Both the position numbers and the translations under genes were made by a program. The notes below the pieces were generated by a model. The model worked only from the letters and a program-made list of their open reading frames with translations. It was not told the origin of the DNA and did no database searches. Below are positions 25,163 through 34,073 of a stretch of DNA of 64,000 nt, piece by piece (within the stretch, counting starts at the first letter, position 1; each line of letters starts with the position of its first letter). Origin of the DNA: Providencia rettgeri. GTDB lineage: Bacteria; Pseudomonadota; Gammaproteobacteria; Enterobacterales; Enterobacteriaceae. The stretch lies in the NCBI RefSeq assembly GCF_023205015.1, contig NZ_CP096259.1:62001-126000 (forward strand). Direction: 5' to 3'.

Positions 25163-27092
25163 GGGTATAGGAAGTATAAACCACCTTTTTGCTCCTCATC
25201 CGAAGTATCTTACCTGAAATTCCCTCACTCGTTTACCGCTCAAGCCCCAATTTTAACTGCCGGTCCAGCCTAAACCGCTCTAATAAGGTTCGATTTGGCG
25301 GTAAAATCTCTAGCCTGATAGCTCGAGAGATACAAACTGCCCCACCGCCCCGTTTAAAAGTTGGCAGTGTTGAGCAGTGTTGGATTTGGGGTCGTCAGTC
25401 AAAGAGACGACTCTGTGATGGATCGAACAGGCTGGGAGTCAGTGGCGGCGCTCGTTCTGGTGGCAGCTCACGCTGCTTGGCGGCATTCGCCTTGGCTGTT
25501 TTCTGTTTCAGATGCTTGAGAATCTGCTCAATGACCTTCGGATCTTCGATGCTGGCAATCACTTTGACGTGACCGCCGCAGTGTTCGCAGACTTCAATAT
25601 CAATATTGAAGACTCGCTTGAGGCGTTGCATCCAGGTCATGGCGCGGTGGCGCTCTGCAGGACTCTTGTCACGCCAGTTAGTATCGAGACCTTCCGATTT
25701 GTCGGGCTTCTTGCCCCGCTTGGCGGGTGTTACTTGAACTCGGTGTTTGCTGTTCGGTGCAAAGACGCCGTGGAAGCGTGTGAGGTTGACTCGCGGCTTA
25801 GGTACCAACGCAGCGAGTTTGGCGATGAAGTCCAGCGGCTCGAAGATCACATGGGTGGTGCCATTGCGGTACGGAGTTTTGAGCTCGTAACGCACCTGCC
25901 CATTGGCGGTTAATGCCAGACGTTTTTCTGAAACCGCTGGCCGACTAATGTAGCGACACAAGCGCTCAAGCTTATCCCGCTGATGCGCTTCGGCCATCAC
26001 ACCGGCGTGTAGCGAGAAACCAGCATGGTTGGCTACTCGACTGCTTGAGTCGGCTTTATCCTCACGCCCTGGCAAGGTTTGCAGGGTGAAGACTTTGCGC
26101 CCTTGCTGGGGGCCGACGGCAATGCGATACGTAACCGAAGCACCATGTAATTGAGTCAGCGTATCGTCTTCGCCCTCTTCCAGTGTCAACCACGTATTCT
26201 CGGCATCACGCTCCAAAATCCCACGCTTTTCCATGCAGCGAGCGATGCGATGGCTGAGGGTGTGAGCGAGCGTATTCAGCTCATCGTAAGTGGGTGCCTT
26301 GACACGATGGAAGCGTTGCTTGCCATAGTCATCTTCGGCATAGACACCATCGAGAAACAGCATGTGGTAGTGGACATTGAGATTTAGCGCGGAGCCAAAG
26401 CGTTGGATAAGAGTCACTGAGCCAGTTTGTGCAGAGGCTTTGGTGTAACCGGCTTTTTTGATCAGATGAGTTGAGAGTGTACGATAGACGATACTCAAGA
26501 CCTGGCCCATCAGCTGGGGATGGCGAGCCAGCAAAAAGCGTAGCTGGAAAGGAAAGCTGAGCACCCACTGGCGAATGGGCTCCTTGGGGAAGACTTCGTC
26601 TATCAGCAGCGCCGCACTCTCGGCCATCCGGCGGGCACCGCAGCTAGGGCAAAAGCCGCGTCGTTTACAGCTGAAGGCGACCAGACGCTCGTGATGACAA
26701 TCCTCGCAGCGAACCCGCATGAAACCATACTCCAGACGGCCACATTGGAGGAGGTCGTTGAATTCTTGTTGGATGTAGCGAGGCAGGTGTTGACCTTGGG
26801 CTTCGAGTGAGGCTTTGAAGGCTGGGTAGTGCTGCTCAACCAGCTGGTAGAGCAGCGTCTGGTCGGGTTGGTGGCGTTCGTAACCGTTTGTTTGAGTGGG
26901 CGATTGACTCGCCGTGGCGTTCCTTGCCAGCGACATGGGTATCCTCCGCTGATACTGTGGTTATGTACAGTATCAGCGGCTTGCGTTCAGACGTCCAGTC
27001 TGGCCCTAGACATCGCTAAATGCTTAACCCGCAATAGCCCTCACGAGTTGTTATCAGCCACTACCGGTTGAGCGAGAAGGTTTTGGGTTCAG
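25163..27092 (-). mobile_element. ISCR1 copy 3, truncated by the qnrA segment
   Basis: Same 1,930-bp form as copy 1, with the same internal break after GGGTTCAG. Its oriIS end abuts the DsbD fragment of the NDM segment instead of the IS903-like element. Confidence 0.9.
25395..26936 (-). CDS. rcr1: Rcr1 (Orf513) rolling-circle transposase, copy 3
   Basis: 513 residues, identical in translation to copies 1, 2 and 4. It points oriIS toward the blaNDM-1 segment, so it is the copy best placed to have mobilised that segment. Confidence 0.95.
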   Translation of the reverse strand: MSLARNATASQSPTQTNGYERHQPDQTLLYQLVEQHYPAFKASLEAQGQHLPRYIQQEFNDLLQCGRLEYGFMRVRCEDCHHERLVAFSCKRRGFCPSCGARRMAESAALLIDEVFPKEPIRQWVLSFPFQLRFLLARHPQLMGQVLSIVYRTLSTHLIKKAGYTKASAQTGSVTLIQRFGSALNLNVHYHMLFLDGVYAEDDYGKQRFHRVKAPTYDELNTLAHTLSHRIARCMEKRGILERDAENTWLTLEEGEDDTLTQLHGASVTYRIAVGPQQGRKVFTLQTLPGREDKADSSSRVANHAGFSLHAGVMAEAHQRDKLERLCRYISRPAVSEKRLALTANGQVRYELKTPYRNGTTHVIFEPLDFIAKLAALVPKPRVNLTRFHGVFAPNSKHRVQVTPAKRGKKPDKSEGLDTNWRDKSPAERHRAMTWMQRLKRVFNIDIEVCEHCGGHVKVIASIEDPKVIEQILKHLKQKTAKANAAKQRELPPERAPPLTPSLFDPSQSRLFD

Positions 27093-27182
27093 CATTCCGG
27101 CGGTAATACTCTGCTATAGCAGAATCTGCCTTGTTGCAGCGCGGAACTCAAGTGATATTTGCCTCTTGTGTTTGCATTCGAG

Positions 27183-27839
27183 CTAATCCGGCAGCACTAT
27201 TACTCCCAAGGGTTCCAGCAGTTGCTCCTGTTGCCAGGCACAGATCTTGACTCCTTCGAGGTTGACCCGTCTGGGGTCGAGCCCATCCAGATCGGCAAAG
27301 GTTAGGTCACAGCCCCGCAGATTGACCTGTTGCCAACAGTCGCGGGAGAAGGTGCCGCGGCTGAGATCTGAGCCCATCAAGGAAGCGCCGCTGAGATTGG
27401 CATTGCTCCAGTTGTTTTCAAACAGCTCGCATTTTTCCAGGCATTGGCCACTCAAGTTGGTATAGGCCAGGTTGCAACCTGAGATATAAGCCGAGCAGAA
27501 GTACATCTTATGGCTGACTTGATTGTAGAAGCGGGCCCGGGAAAAGTTGGCGCCCTTGAGATCGCACTCCCTGAACTCTATGCCAAAGCAGTTGGCACCG
27601 CTGAAGTTGGCCAAAGACAGACGGCAGGCCTTGAAACTGGCATCGCGCAGATCGGCATAGCTGAAGTGACACCCTTCAACGGCGCCGCTTTCAATGAAAC
27701 TGCAATCCTCGAAACTGGCATCCTGCAGCTGACAGTGGCTGAAGTCACACTGATAAAAGCGGCAGCGGCGAAAACGGCTGTCACTCAAATCCTGGCGTGA
27801 GAAATCCTCTTGCTGAAAAACTTTATCAATAATATCCAT
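27183..27839 (-). CDS. qnrA: QnrA pentapeptide-repeat quinolone resistance protein, copy 2
   Basis: 218 residues, identical in translation to copy 1, part of block B. Duplicate dosage could raise protection of gyrase. Flanks match copy 1 on both sides (27093-27938). Confidence 0.96.
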   Translation of the reverse strand: MDIIDKVFQQEDFSRQDLSDSRFRRCRFYQCDFSHCQLQDASFEDCSFIESGAVEGCHFSYADLRDASFKACRLSLANFSGANCFGIEFRECDLKGANFSRARFYNQVSHKMYFCSAYISGCNLAYTNLSGQCLEKCELFENNWSNANLSGASLMGSDLSRGTFSRDCWQQVNLRGCDLTFADLDGLDPRRVNLEGVKICAWQQEQLLEPLGVIVLPD

Positions 27840-28170
27840 ACGGCTTCCTTTAATCAGGGAGGGTGCTAACTCTTTCGGCGAGCTTTGCCTAGGCAGGCAA
27901 ACATGGGGTTGGTTCGCGTCTTCCCAACAACCTTTGCAGGGTATAGGAAGTATAAACCACCTTTTTGCTCCTCATCCGAAGTATCTTACCTGAAATTCCC
28001 TCACTCGTTTACCGCTCAAGCCCCAATTTTAACTGCCGGTCCAGCCTAAACCGCTCTAATAAGGTTCGATTTGGCGGTAAAATCTCTAGCCTGATAGCTC
28101 GAGAGATACAAACTGCCCCACCGCCCCGTTTAAAAGTTGGCAGTGTTGAGCAGTGTTGGATTTGGGGTCG

Positions 28171-29712
28171 TCAGTCAAAGAGACGACTCTGTGATGGATC
28201 GAACAGGCTGGGAGTCAGTGGCGGCGCTCGTTCTGGTGGCAGCTCACGCTGCTTGGCGGCATTCGCCTTGGCTGTTTTCTGTTTCAGATGCTTGAGAATC
28301 TGCTCAATGACCTTCGGATCTTCGATGCTGGCAATCACTTTGACGTGACCGCCGCAGTGTTCGCAGACTTCAATATCAATATTGAAGACTCGCTTGAGGC
28401 GTTGCATCCAGGTCATGGCGCGGTGGCGCTCTGCAGGACTCTTGTCACGCCAGTTAGTATCGAGACCTTCCGATTTGTCGGGCTTCTTGCCCCGCTTGGC
28501 GGGTGTTACTTGAACTCGGTGTTTGCTGTTCGGTGCAAAGACGCCGTGGAAGCGTGTGAGGTTGACTCGCGGCTTAGGTACCAACGCAGCGAGTTTGGCG
28601 ATGAAGTCCAGCGGCTCGAAGATCACATGGGTGGTGCCATTGCGGTACGGAGTTTTGAGCTCGTAACGCACCTGCCCATTGGCGGTTAATGCCAGACGTT
28701 TTTCTGAAACCGCTGGCCGACTAATGTAGCGACACAAGCGCTCAAGCTTATCCCGCTGATGCGCTTCGGCCATCACACCGGCGTGTAGCGAGAAACCAGC
28801 ATGGTTGGCTACTCGACTGCTTGAGTCGGCTTTATCCTCACGCCCTGGCAAGGTTTGCAGGGTGAAGACTTTGCGCCCTTGCTGGGGGCCGACGGCAATG
28901 CGATACGTAACCGAAGCACCATGTAATTGAGTCAGCGTATCGTCTTCGCCCTCTTCCAGTGTCAACCACGTATTCTCGGCATCACGCTCCAAAATCCCAC
29001 GCTTTTCCATGCAGCGAGCGATGCGATGGCTGAGGGTGTGAGCGAGCGTATTCAGCTCATCGTAAGTGGGTGCCTTGACACGATGGAAGCGTTGCTTGCC
29101 ATAGTCATCTTCGGCATAGACACCATCGAGAAACAGCATGTGGTAGTGGACATTGAGATTTAGCGCGGAGCCAAAGCGTTGGATAAGAGTCACTGAGCCA
29201 GTTTGTGCAGAGGCTTTGGTGTAACCGGCTTTTTTGATCAGATGAGTTGAGAGTGTACGATAGACGATACTCAAGACCTGGCCCATCAGCTGGGGATGGC
29301 GAGCCAGCAAAAAGCGTAGCTGGAAAGGAAAGCTGAGCACCCACTGGCGAATGGGCTCCTTGGGGAAGACTTCGTCTATCAGCAGCGCCGCACTCTCGGC
29401 CATCCGGCGGGCACCGCAGCTAGGGCAAAAGCCGCGTCGTTTACAGCTGAAGGCGACCAGACGCTCGTGATGACAATCCTCGCAGCGAACCCGCATGAAA
29501 CCATACTCCAGACGGCCACATTGGAGGAGGTCGTTGAATTCTTGTTGGATGTAGCGAGGCAGGTGTTGACCTTGGGCTTCGAGTGAGGCTTTGAAGGCTG
29601 GGTAGTGCTGCTCAACCAGCTGGTAGAGCAGCGTCTGGTCGGGTTGGTGGCGTTCGTAACCGTTTGTTTGAGTGGGCGATTGACTCGCCGTGGCGTTCCT
29701 TGCCAGCGACAT
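28171..29712 (-). CDS. rcr1: Rcr1 (Orf513) rolling-circle transposase, copy 4
   Basis: 513 residues, identical in translation to the other copies. This is the ISCR1 copy directly next to an intact sul1 and integron, probably the ancestral position from which the others arose. Confidence 0.95.
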   Translation of the reverse strand: MSLARNATASQSPTQTNGYERHQPDQTLLYQLVEQHYPAFKASLEAQGQHLPRYIQQEFNDLLQCGRLEYGFMRVRCEDCHHERLVAFSCKRRGFCPSCGARRMAESAALLIDEVFPKEPIRQWVLSFPFQLRFLLARHPQLMGQVLSIVYRTLSTHLIKKAGYTKASAQTGSVTLIQRFGSALNLNVHYHMLFLDGVYAEDDYGKQRFHRVKAPTYDELNTLAHTLSHRIARCMEKRGILERDAENTWLTLEEGEDDTLTQLHGASVTYRIAVGPQQGRKVFTLQTLPGREDKADSSSRVANHAGFSLHAGVMAEAHQRDKLERLCRYISRPAVSEKRLALTANGQVRYELKTPYRNGTTHVIFEPLDFIAKLAALVPKPRVNLTRFHGVFAPNSKHRVQVTPAKRGKKPDKSEGLDTNWRDKSPAERHRAMTWMQRLKRVFNIDIEVCEHCGGHVKVIASIEDPKVIEQILKHLKQKTAKANAAKQRELPPERAPPLTPSLFDPSQSRLFD

Positions 29713-29900
29713 GGGTATCCTCCGCTGATACTGTGGTTATGTACAGTATCAGCGGCTTGCGTTCAGACGTCCAGTCTGGCCCTAGACATCGCTAAATGCT
29801 TAACCCGCAATAGCCCTCACGAGTTGTTATCAGCCACTACCGGTTGAGCGAGAAGGTTTTGGGTTCAGGGTGCTATTGCTCCACCAATCACAATACTGAA

Positions 29901-29929
29901 GCCCCAACTGTTATCAGTTGGGGCTTTTT
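29901..29929 (+). terminator. Intrinsic terminator inside ISCR1 (second copy)
   Basis: Same GCCCCAACTG/CAGTTGGGGC hairpin plus T-run as at 21471, at the 8,430-bp offset. Confidence 0.75.
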
Positions 29930-30116
29930 CTTGTCTGTTTGCGGCGGTTGCGTTTTATCGGTAGTCGTCGAGCTCTGCACCATCCCACATAAGAGCTTAA
30001 CGGTGCGATCTTCAACGCCATCACACAAAACTTTCTTTTTCACGCACAGTCAACTTATTGGATGTTTTATTAACAACCCAAAAGGAGATATTTAGCGGGC
30101 GGCCGGAAGGTGAATG

Positions 30117-30956
30117 CTAGGCATGATCTAACCCTCGGTCTCTGGCGTCGCGACTGCGAAATTTCGCGAGGGTTTCCGAGAAGGTGATTGCGCTTCGCAG
30201 ATCTCCAGGCGCGTGGGTGCGGACGTAGTCAGCGCCATTGCCGATCGCGTGAAGTTCCGCCGCAAGGCTCGCTGGACCCAGATCCTTTACAGGAAGGCCA
30301 ACGGTGGCGCCCAAGAAGGATTTCCGCGACACCGAGACCAATAGCGGAAGCCCCAACGCCGACTTCAGCTTTTGAAGGTTCGACAGCACGTGCAGCGATG
30401 TTTCCGGTGCGGGGCTCAAGAAAAATCCCATCCCCGGATCGAGGATGAGCCGGTCGGCAGCGACCCCGCTCCGTCGCAAGGCGGAAACCCGCGCCTCGAA
30501 GAACCGCACAATCTCGTCGAGCGCGTCTTCGGGTCGAAGGTGACCGGTGCGGGTGGCGATGCCATCCCGCTGCGCTGAGTGCATAACCACCAGCCTGCAG
30601 TCCGCCTCAGCAATATCGGGATAGAGCGCAGGGTCAGGAAATCCTTGGATATCGTTCAGGTAGCCCACGCCGCGCTTGAGCGCATAGCGCTGGGTTTCCG
30701 GTTGGAAGCTGTCGATTGAAACACGGTGCATCTGATCGGACAGGGCGTCTAAGAGCGGCGCAATACGTCTGATCTCATCGGCCGGCGATACAGGCCTCGC
30801 GTCCGGATGGCTGGCGGCCGGTCCGACATCCACGACGTCTGATCCGACTCGCAGCATTTCGATCGCCGCGGTGACAGCGCCGGCGGGGTCTAGCCGCCGG
30901 CTCTCATCGAAGAAGGAGTCCTCGGTGAGATTCAGAATGCCGAACACCGTCACCAT
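30117..30956 (-). CDS. sul1: Sulfonamide-insensitive dihydropteroate synthase, second copy
   Basis: 279 residues, identical in translation to the copy at 1831-2670 but inverted relative to it. Part of the 3' conserved segment of the dfrA17-aadA5 integron. The start ATG (30954-30956) overlaps the qacEdelta1 end. Confidence 0.97.
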   Translation of the reverse strand: MVTVFGILNLTEDSFFDESRRLDPAGAVTAAIEMLRVGSDVVDVGPAASHPDARPVSPADEIRRIAPLLDALSDQMHRVSIDSFQPETQRYALKRGVGYLNDIQGFPDPALYPDIAEADCRLVVMHSAQRDGIATRTGHLRPEDALDEIVRFFEARVSALRRSGVAADRLILDPGMGFFLSPAPETSLHVLSNLQKLKSALGLPLLVSVSRKSFLGATVGLPVKDLGPASLAAELHAIGNGADYVRTHAPGDLRSAITFSETLAKFRSRDARDRGLDHA

Positions 30957-31297
30957 GGCGTCGGCCTCCGCAGCGACTTCCACGATGGGGATCGGGCGAG
31001 CAAAAAGGCAGCAATTATGAGCCCCATACCTACAAAGCCCCACGCATCAAGCTTTTGCCCATGAAGCAACCAGGCAATGGCTGTAATTATGACGACGCCG
31101 AGTCCCGACCAGACTGCATAAGCAACACCGACAGGGATGGATTTCAGAACCAGAGAAAGAAAATAAAATGCGATGCCATAACCGATTATGACAACGGCGG
31201 AAGGGGCAAGCTTAGTAAAGCCCTCGCTAGATTTTAATGCGGATGTTGCGATTACTTCGCCAACTATTGCGATAACAAGAAAAAGCCAGCCTTTCAT
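30950..31297 (-). CDS. qacEdelta1: QacEdelta1, second copy
   Basis: 115 residues, identical to the copy at 1490-1837. It lies between the aadA5 attC and sul1, on the minus strand. Confidence 0.95.
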   Translation of the reverse strand: MKGWLFLVIAIVGEVIATSALKSSEGFTKLAPSAVVIIGYGIAFYFLSLVLKSIPVGVAYAVWSGLGVVIITAIAWLLHGQKLDAWGFVGMGLIIAAFLLARSPSWKSLRRPTPW

Positions 31298-31399
31298 GAT
31301 ATATCTCCCAATTTGTGTAGGGCTTATTATGCACGCTTAAAAATAATAAAAGCAGACTTGACCTGATAGTTTGGCTGTGAGCAATTATGTGCTTAGTGC

Positions 31400-31456
31400 A
31401 TCTAACGCATAGTTGAGCGGCGGGCGCAGCCCGTCCGCTTGAACGCCGAGTTAGGC
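31400..31456 (-). other. attC site of the aadA5 cassette
   Basis: Bounded by GCCTAAC (reading from 31456) and GTTAGAT (ending at 31400) on the minus strand, with the imperfect palindrome GGACGGGCTGCGCCCGCC between. Marks the cassette to 3' conserved segment junction. Confidence 0.88.
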
Positions 31457-31502
31457 ATCAGATGCCCTCGGCGCGGGTCGATGCACTTTTCGCACATGCC
31501 GC

Positions 31503-32291
31503 TCAACGCAAGATTCTCTCAATCGTTGCTTTGGCATATCGAACGAACGCGGCCGTCTCTTCGACGCGCATTGCTAGGTCGTCGTCCTCGCTACCCAGGT
31601 ACGCCGCGCGTGCCTTGCAGATGAGGGGCCGATGCTCGGCAGGCAAACGCTCCGATACCCATGCGGCAGCAACGTCCTTAGGAGCAATGAGACCAGTTGA
31701 AGCGCTGTACCAAATGCGAGCAAGAGCAAGAACGACGTTCCGCTCGTCACCCTTCCAATCCGACTCTGCATTCCACTGGGCAATAGTGTCGAAAAGCGCC
31801 TTGGAGAAATGCTCCTTCGGCACCGGCTCGAAAAACGTGGCTGCGGATGGGCCTAGAAGCGCAAGGCTGTGTTGCCTCGCCTTGGTCAGCAAAATCGCAA
31901 GATCGTGATCCAGAACGGCAGGCTCGAACGTTCCGGAAAGGATGTCGTGGCGGAGCCACTCACCGAACTGAAGCTCACGCCGCGCCGGATAGCGCCAAGG
32001 CACTACTTCGCTTCGAGCGACAACAGTTAGCTCCAGCGGTCGCCATGTTCCGCCATCGCCTGGCGGTGATGAGACTTTCAGCAAATCGAGCATTAGCGCC
32101 TGCCGGAGCGAATCGTTAGGTGCGGCGCTGACGGTCACGAGCAAGTCTATGTCGCTGTCCGGCTTCAGCCCTCCATCGATCGCAGATCCGAACAGGTGGA
32201 TTGTGTCCAGTGTCGCAGCCAGATGGCGCTCGATCACCGCGCGAGCGTGGGACAGCTGCTTGAAAACTTGTGCAGGGAAAAATTCACCCAT
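31503..32291 (-). CDS. aadA5: Aminoglycoside nucleotidyltransferase AadA5 (streptomycin/spectinomycin)
   Basis: 262 residues. GSAIDGGLKPDSDIDLL near residue 35 is the nucleotidyltransferase motif. The MGEFFPAQVFKQLSHAR N-terminus distinguishes AadA5 from AadA1 and AadA2. Second cassette of the classical dfrA17-aadA5 array, read from the Pc promoter in intI1. Confidence 0.95.
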   Translation of the reverse strand: MGEFFPAQVFKQLSHARAVIERHLAATLDTIHLFGSAIDGGLKPDSDIDLLVTVSAAPNDSLRQALMLDLLKVSSPPGDGGTWRPLELTVVARSEVVPWRYPARRELQFGEWLRHDILSGTFEPAVLDHDLAILLTKARQHSLALLGPSAATFFEPVPKEHFSKALFDTIAQWNAESDWKGDERNVVLALARIWYSASTGLIAPKDVAAAWVSERLPAEHRPLICKARAAYLGSEDDDLAMRVEETAAFVRYAKATIERILR

Positions 32292-32294
32292 GAT

Positions 32295-32427
32295 GCCTAA
32301 CGTTAAGTTCAGCGGCAGCTTTTAAGTTGCGGCTTTGTGGAATACTTTTGCGCAGCAAAACCACAAAGACGCGACTTAAAAGCTGTCCAAGGAGCGAAGC
32401 GACTGGTGCTGCAACGCATTGTTAGCC
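32295..32427 (-). other. attC site of the dfrA17 cassette
   Basis: 133-bp site between GTTAGCC (32421-32427 in plus orientation) and GCCTAAC (32295-32301), rich in dyad symmetry (AGCTTTTAAG/CTTAAAAGCT arms). The dfrA17 stop codon lies inside its first core site. Confidence 0.85.
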
Positions 32428-32895
32428 TTTTTTCCAAATCTGGTATGTATAATTTATATTAGACATAAAAAACTGTTCAAAAACCAAATTGAAATTCTCA
32501 GGCATTATAGGGAATTTGATATCACCTTCGACTTCAACGTGAACAGTAGACAAATGAATTATATCTGCTTTTTCAATAAGGCTATTATAGATTTGACCCC
32601 CGCCAGAGACATATACATGATCTGTAACTTTTGATAGCTCTTTCAAAGCATTTTCTATTGAAGGAAAAACTAGGACGTTTTCATTTGAGCTTGAAATTCC
32701 GTTCTTTGACACTACTGCATATTTGCGATTTGGAAGAACACCCATAGAGTCAAATGTTTTTCTTCCGACAAGGAGCCATTGATTATATGTGAGCGCTTTA
32801 AAGAGTAGTTGCTCACCTTTTACTGACCACGGGATATCAGGACCACTACCGATTACGCCATTTTCTGACACTGCAGAAATCAATGATATTTTCAA
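32422..32895 (-). CDS. dfrA17: Trimethoprim-insensitive dihydrofolate reductase DfrA17
   Basis: 157 residues starting at TTG (32893-32895), the known start of this cassette; a longer frame runs back into attI1 but is not used. MKISLISAVSENGVIG and GPDIPWSVKGEQLL at the N-terminus are the DHFR nucleotide and substrate regions. K and I in KNGIS and IKFPIMPEN distinguish it from DfrA7. First cassette after attI1, driven by PcS. Confidence 0.95.
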   Translation of the reverse strand: MKISLISAVSENGVIGSGPDIPWSVKGEQLLFKALTYNQWLLVGRKTFDSMGVLPNRKYAVVSKNGISSSNENVLVFPSIENALKELSKVTDHVYVSGGGQIYNSLIEKADIIHLSTVHVEVEGDIKFPIMPENFNLVFEQFFMSNINYTYQIWKKG

Positions 32896-32910
32896 TTTAA
32901 CTCCCTTAAT

Positions 32911-32975
32911 GGCTAACTTTGTTTTAGGGCGACTGCCCTGCTGCGTAACATCGTTGCTGCTCCATAACATCAAAC
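32911..32975 (-). other. attI1: attI1 recombination site
   Basis: The core GTTAGCC (complement of 32911-32917) and adjacent repeats up to TTGATGTTATGGAGCAGC on the minus strand form the primary integrase site between intI1 and the first cassette. Confidence 0.85.
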
Positions 32976-33052
32976 ATCGACCCACGGCGTAACGCGCTTG
33001 CTGCTTGGATGCCCGAGGCATAGACTGTACAAAAAAACAGTCATAACAAGCC

Positions 33053-34066
33053 ATGAAAACCGCCACTGCGCCGTTACCACCGCTGCGTTCGGTCAAGGTT
33101 CTGGACCAGTTGCGTGAGCGCATACGCTACTTGCATTACAGTTTACGAACCGAACAGGCTTATGTCAACTGGGTTCGTGCCTTCATCCGTTTCCACGGTG
33201 TGCGTCACCCGGCAACCTTGGGCAGCAGCGAAGTCGAGGCATTTCTGTCCTGGCTGGCGAACGAGCGCAAGGTTTCGGTCTCCACGCATCGTCAGGCATT
33301 GGCGGCCTTGCTGTTCTTCTACGGCAAGGTGCTGTGCACGGATCTGCCCTGGCTTCAGGAGATCGGAAGACCTCGGCCGTCGCGGCGCTTGCCGGTGGTG
33401 CTGACCCCGGATGAAGTGGTTCGCATCCTCGGTTTTCTGGAAGGCGAGCATCGTTTGTTCGCCCAGCTTCTGTATGGAACGGGCATGCGGATCAGTGAGG
33501 GTTTGCAACTGCGGGTCAAGGATCTGGATTTCGATCACGGCACGATCATCGTGCGGGAGGGCAAGGGCTCCAAGGATCGGGCCTTGATGTTACCCGAGAG
33601 CTTGGCACCCAGCCTGCGCGAGCAGCTGTCGCGTGCACGGGCATGGTGGCTGAAGGACCAGGCCGAGGGCCGCAGCGGCGTTGCGCTTCCCGACGCCCTT
33701 GAGCGGAAGTATCCGCGCGCCGGGCATTCCTGGCCGTGGTTCTGGGTTTTTGCGCAGCACACGCATTCGACCGATCCACGGAGCGGTGTCGTGCGTCGCC
33801 ATCACATGTATGACCAGACCTTTCAGCGCGCCTTCAAACGTGCCGTAGAACAAGCAGGCATCACGAAGCCCGCCACACCGCACACCCTCCGCCACTCGTT
33901 CGCGACGGCCTTGCTCCGCAGCGGTTACGACATTCGAACCGTGCAGGATCTGCTCGGCCATTCCGACGTCTCTACGACGATGATTTACACGCATGTGCTG
34001 AAAGTTGGCGGTGCCGGAGTGCGCTCACCGCTTGATGCGCTGCCGCCCCTCACTAGTGAGAGGTAG
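33053..34066 (+). CDS. intI1: Class 1 integron integrase IntI1 (full length)
   Basis: 337-residue tyrosine recombinase that inserts and excises cassettes at attI1 x attC. Catalytic residues: R in GTGMRISEGLQLR (near 146), H-x-x-R in PHTLRHSF (near 277), and Y in TTMIYTHVL (near 312). It also has the integron-specific insertion before HMYDQTFQ. Residues R32 and N39 are the variant linked to the strong Pc. The right IS26 starts 7 bp after its stop, leaving it intact. Confidence 0.97.
   Translation: MKTATAPLPPLRSVKVLDQLRERIRYLHYSLRTEQAYVNWVRAFIRFHGVRHPATLGSSEVEAFLSWLANERKVSVSTHRQALAALLFFYGKVLCTDLPWLQEIGRPRPSRRLPVVLTPDEVVRILGFLEGEHRLFAQLLYGTGMRISEGLQLRVKDLDFDHGTIIVREGKGSKDRALMLPESLAPSLREQLSRARAWWLKDQAEGRSGVALPDALERKYPRAGHSWPWFWVFAQHTHSTDPRSGVVRRHHMYDQTFQRAFKRAVEQAGITKPATPHTLRHSFATALLRSGYDIRTVQDLLGHSDVSTTMIYTHVLKVGGAGVRSPLDALPPLTSER
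33140..33168 (-). promoter_or_regulatory. Cassette promoter PcS (strong variant)
   Basis: Read on the minus strand: -35 TTGACA (33163-33168), 17-bp spacer, -10 TAAACT (33140-33145). This combination is the strongest natural Pc. The P2 region near 33020 lacks the GGG insertion (14-bp spacing), so P2 is inactive. Drives dfrA17, aadA5 and possibly downstream genes. Confidence 0.92.
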
Positions 34067-34073
34067 GGCAGCG

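Larger units (their letters stand above)
27939..30092 (-). mobile_element. ISCR1 copy 4, full length
   Basis: 2,154 bp joining the intact 3' conserved segment of the dfrA17-aadA5 integron (from 30093). This is the standard sul1-ISCR1 junction of a complex class 1 integron. Confidence 0.9.
25163..30437. repeat. Direct repeat block B (5,275 bp)
   Basis: Second copy of the ISCR1-qnrA-ISCR1-sul1 block, offset 8,430 bp from block A. Here sul1 continues past TCCCCGG into the complete gene. With the 3,155-bp NDM segment between the blocks, recombination between them would excise or amplify an 8,430-bp circle carrying blaNDM-1 and one qnrA. Confidence 0.95.

Noticed and set aside
32422..33123. A 233-codon version of DfrA17
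   Set aside because: The extra N-terminal part is attI1 and cassette-leader sequence; the known start is the TTG at 32893-32895.
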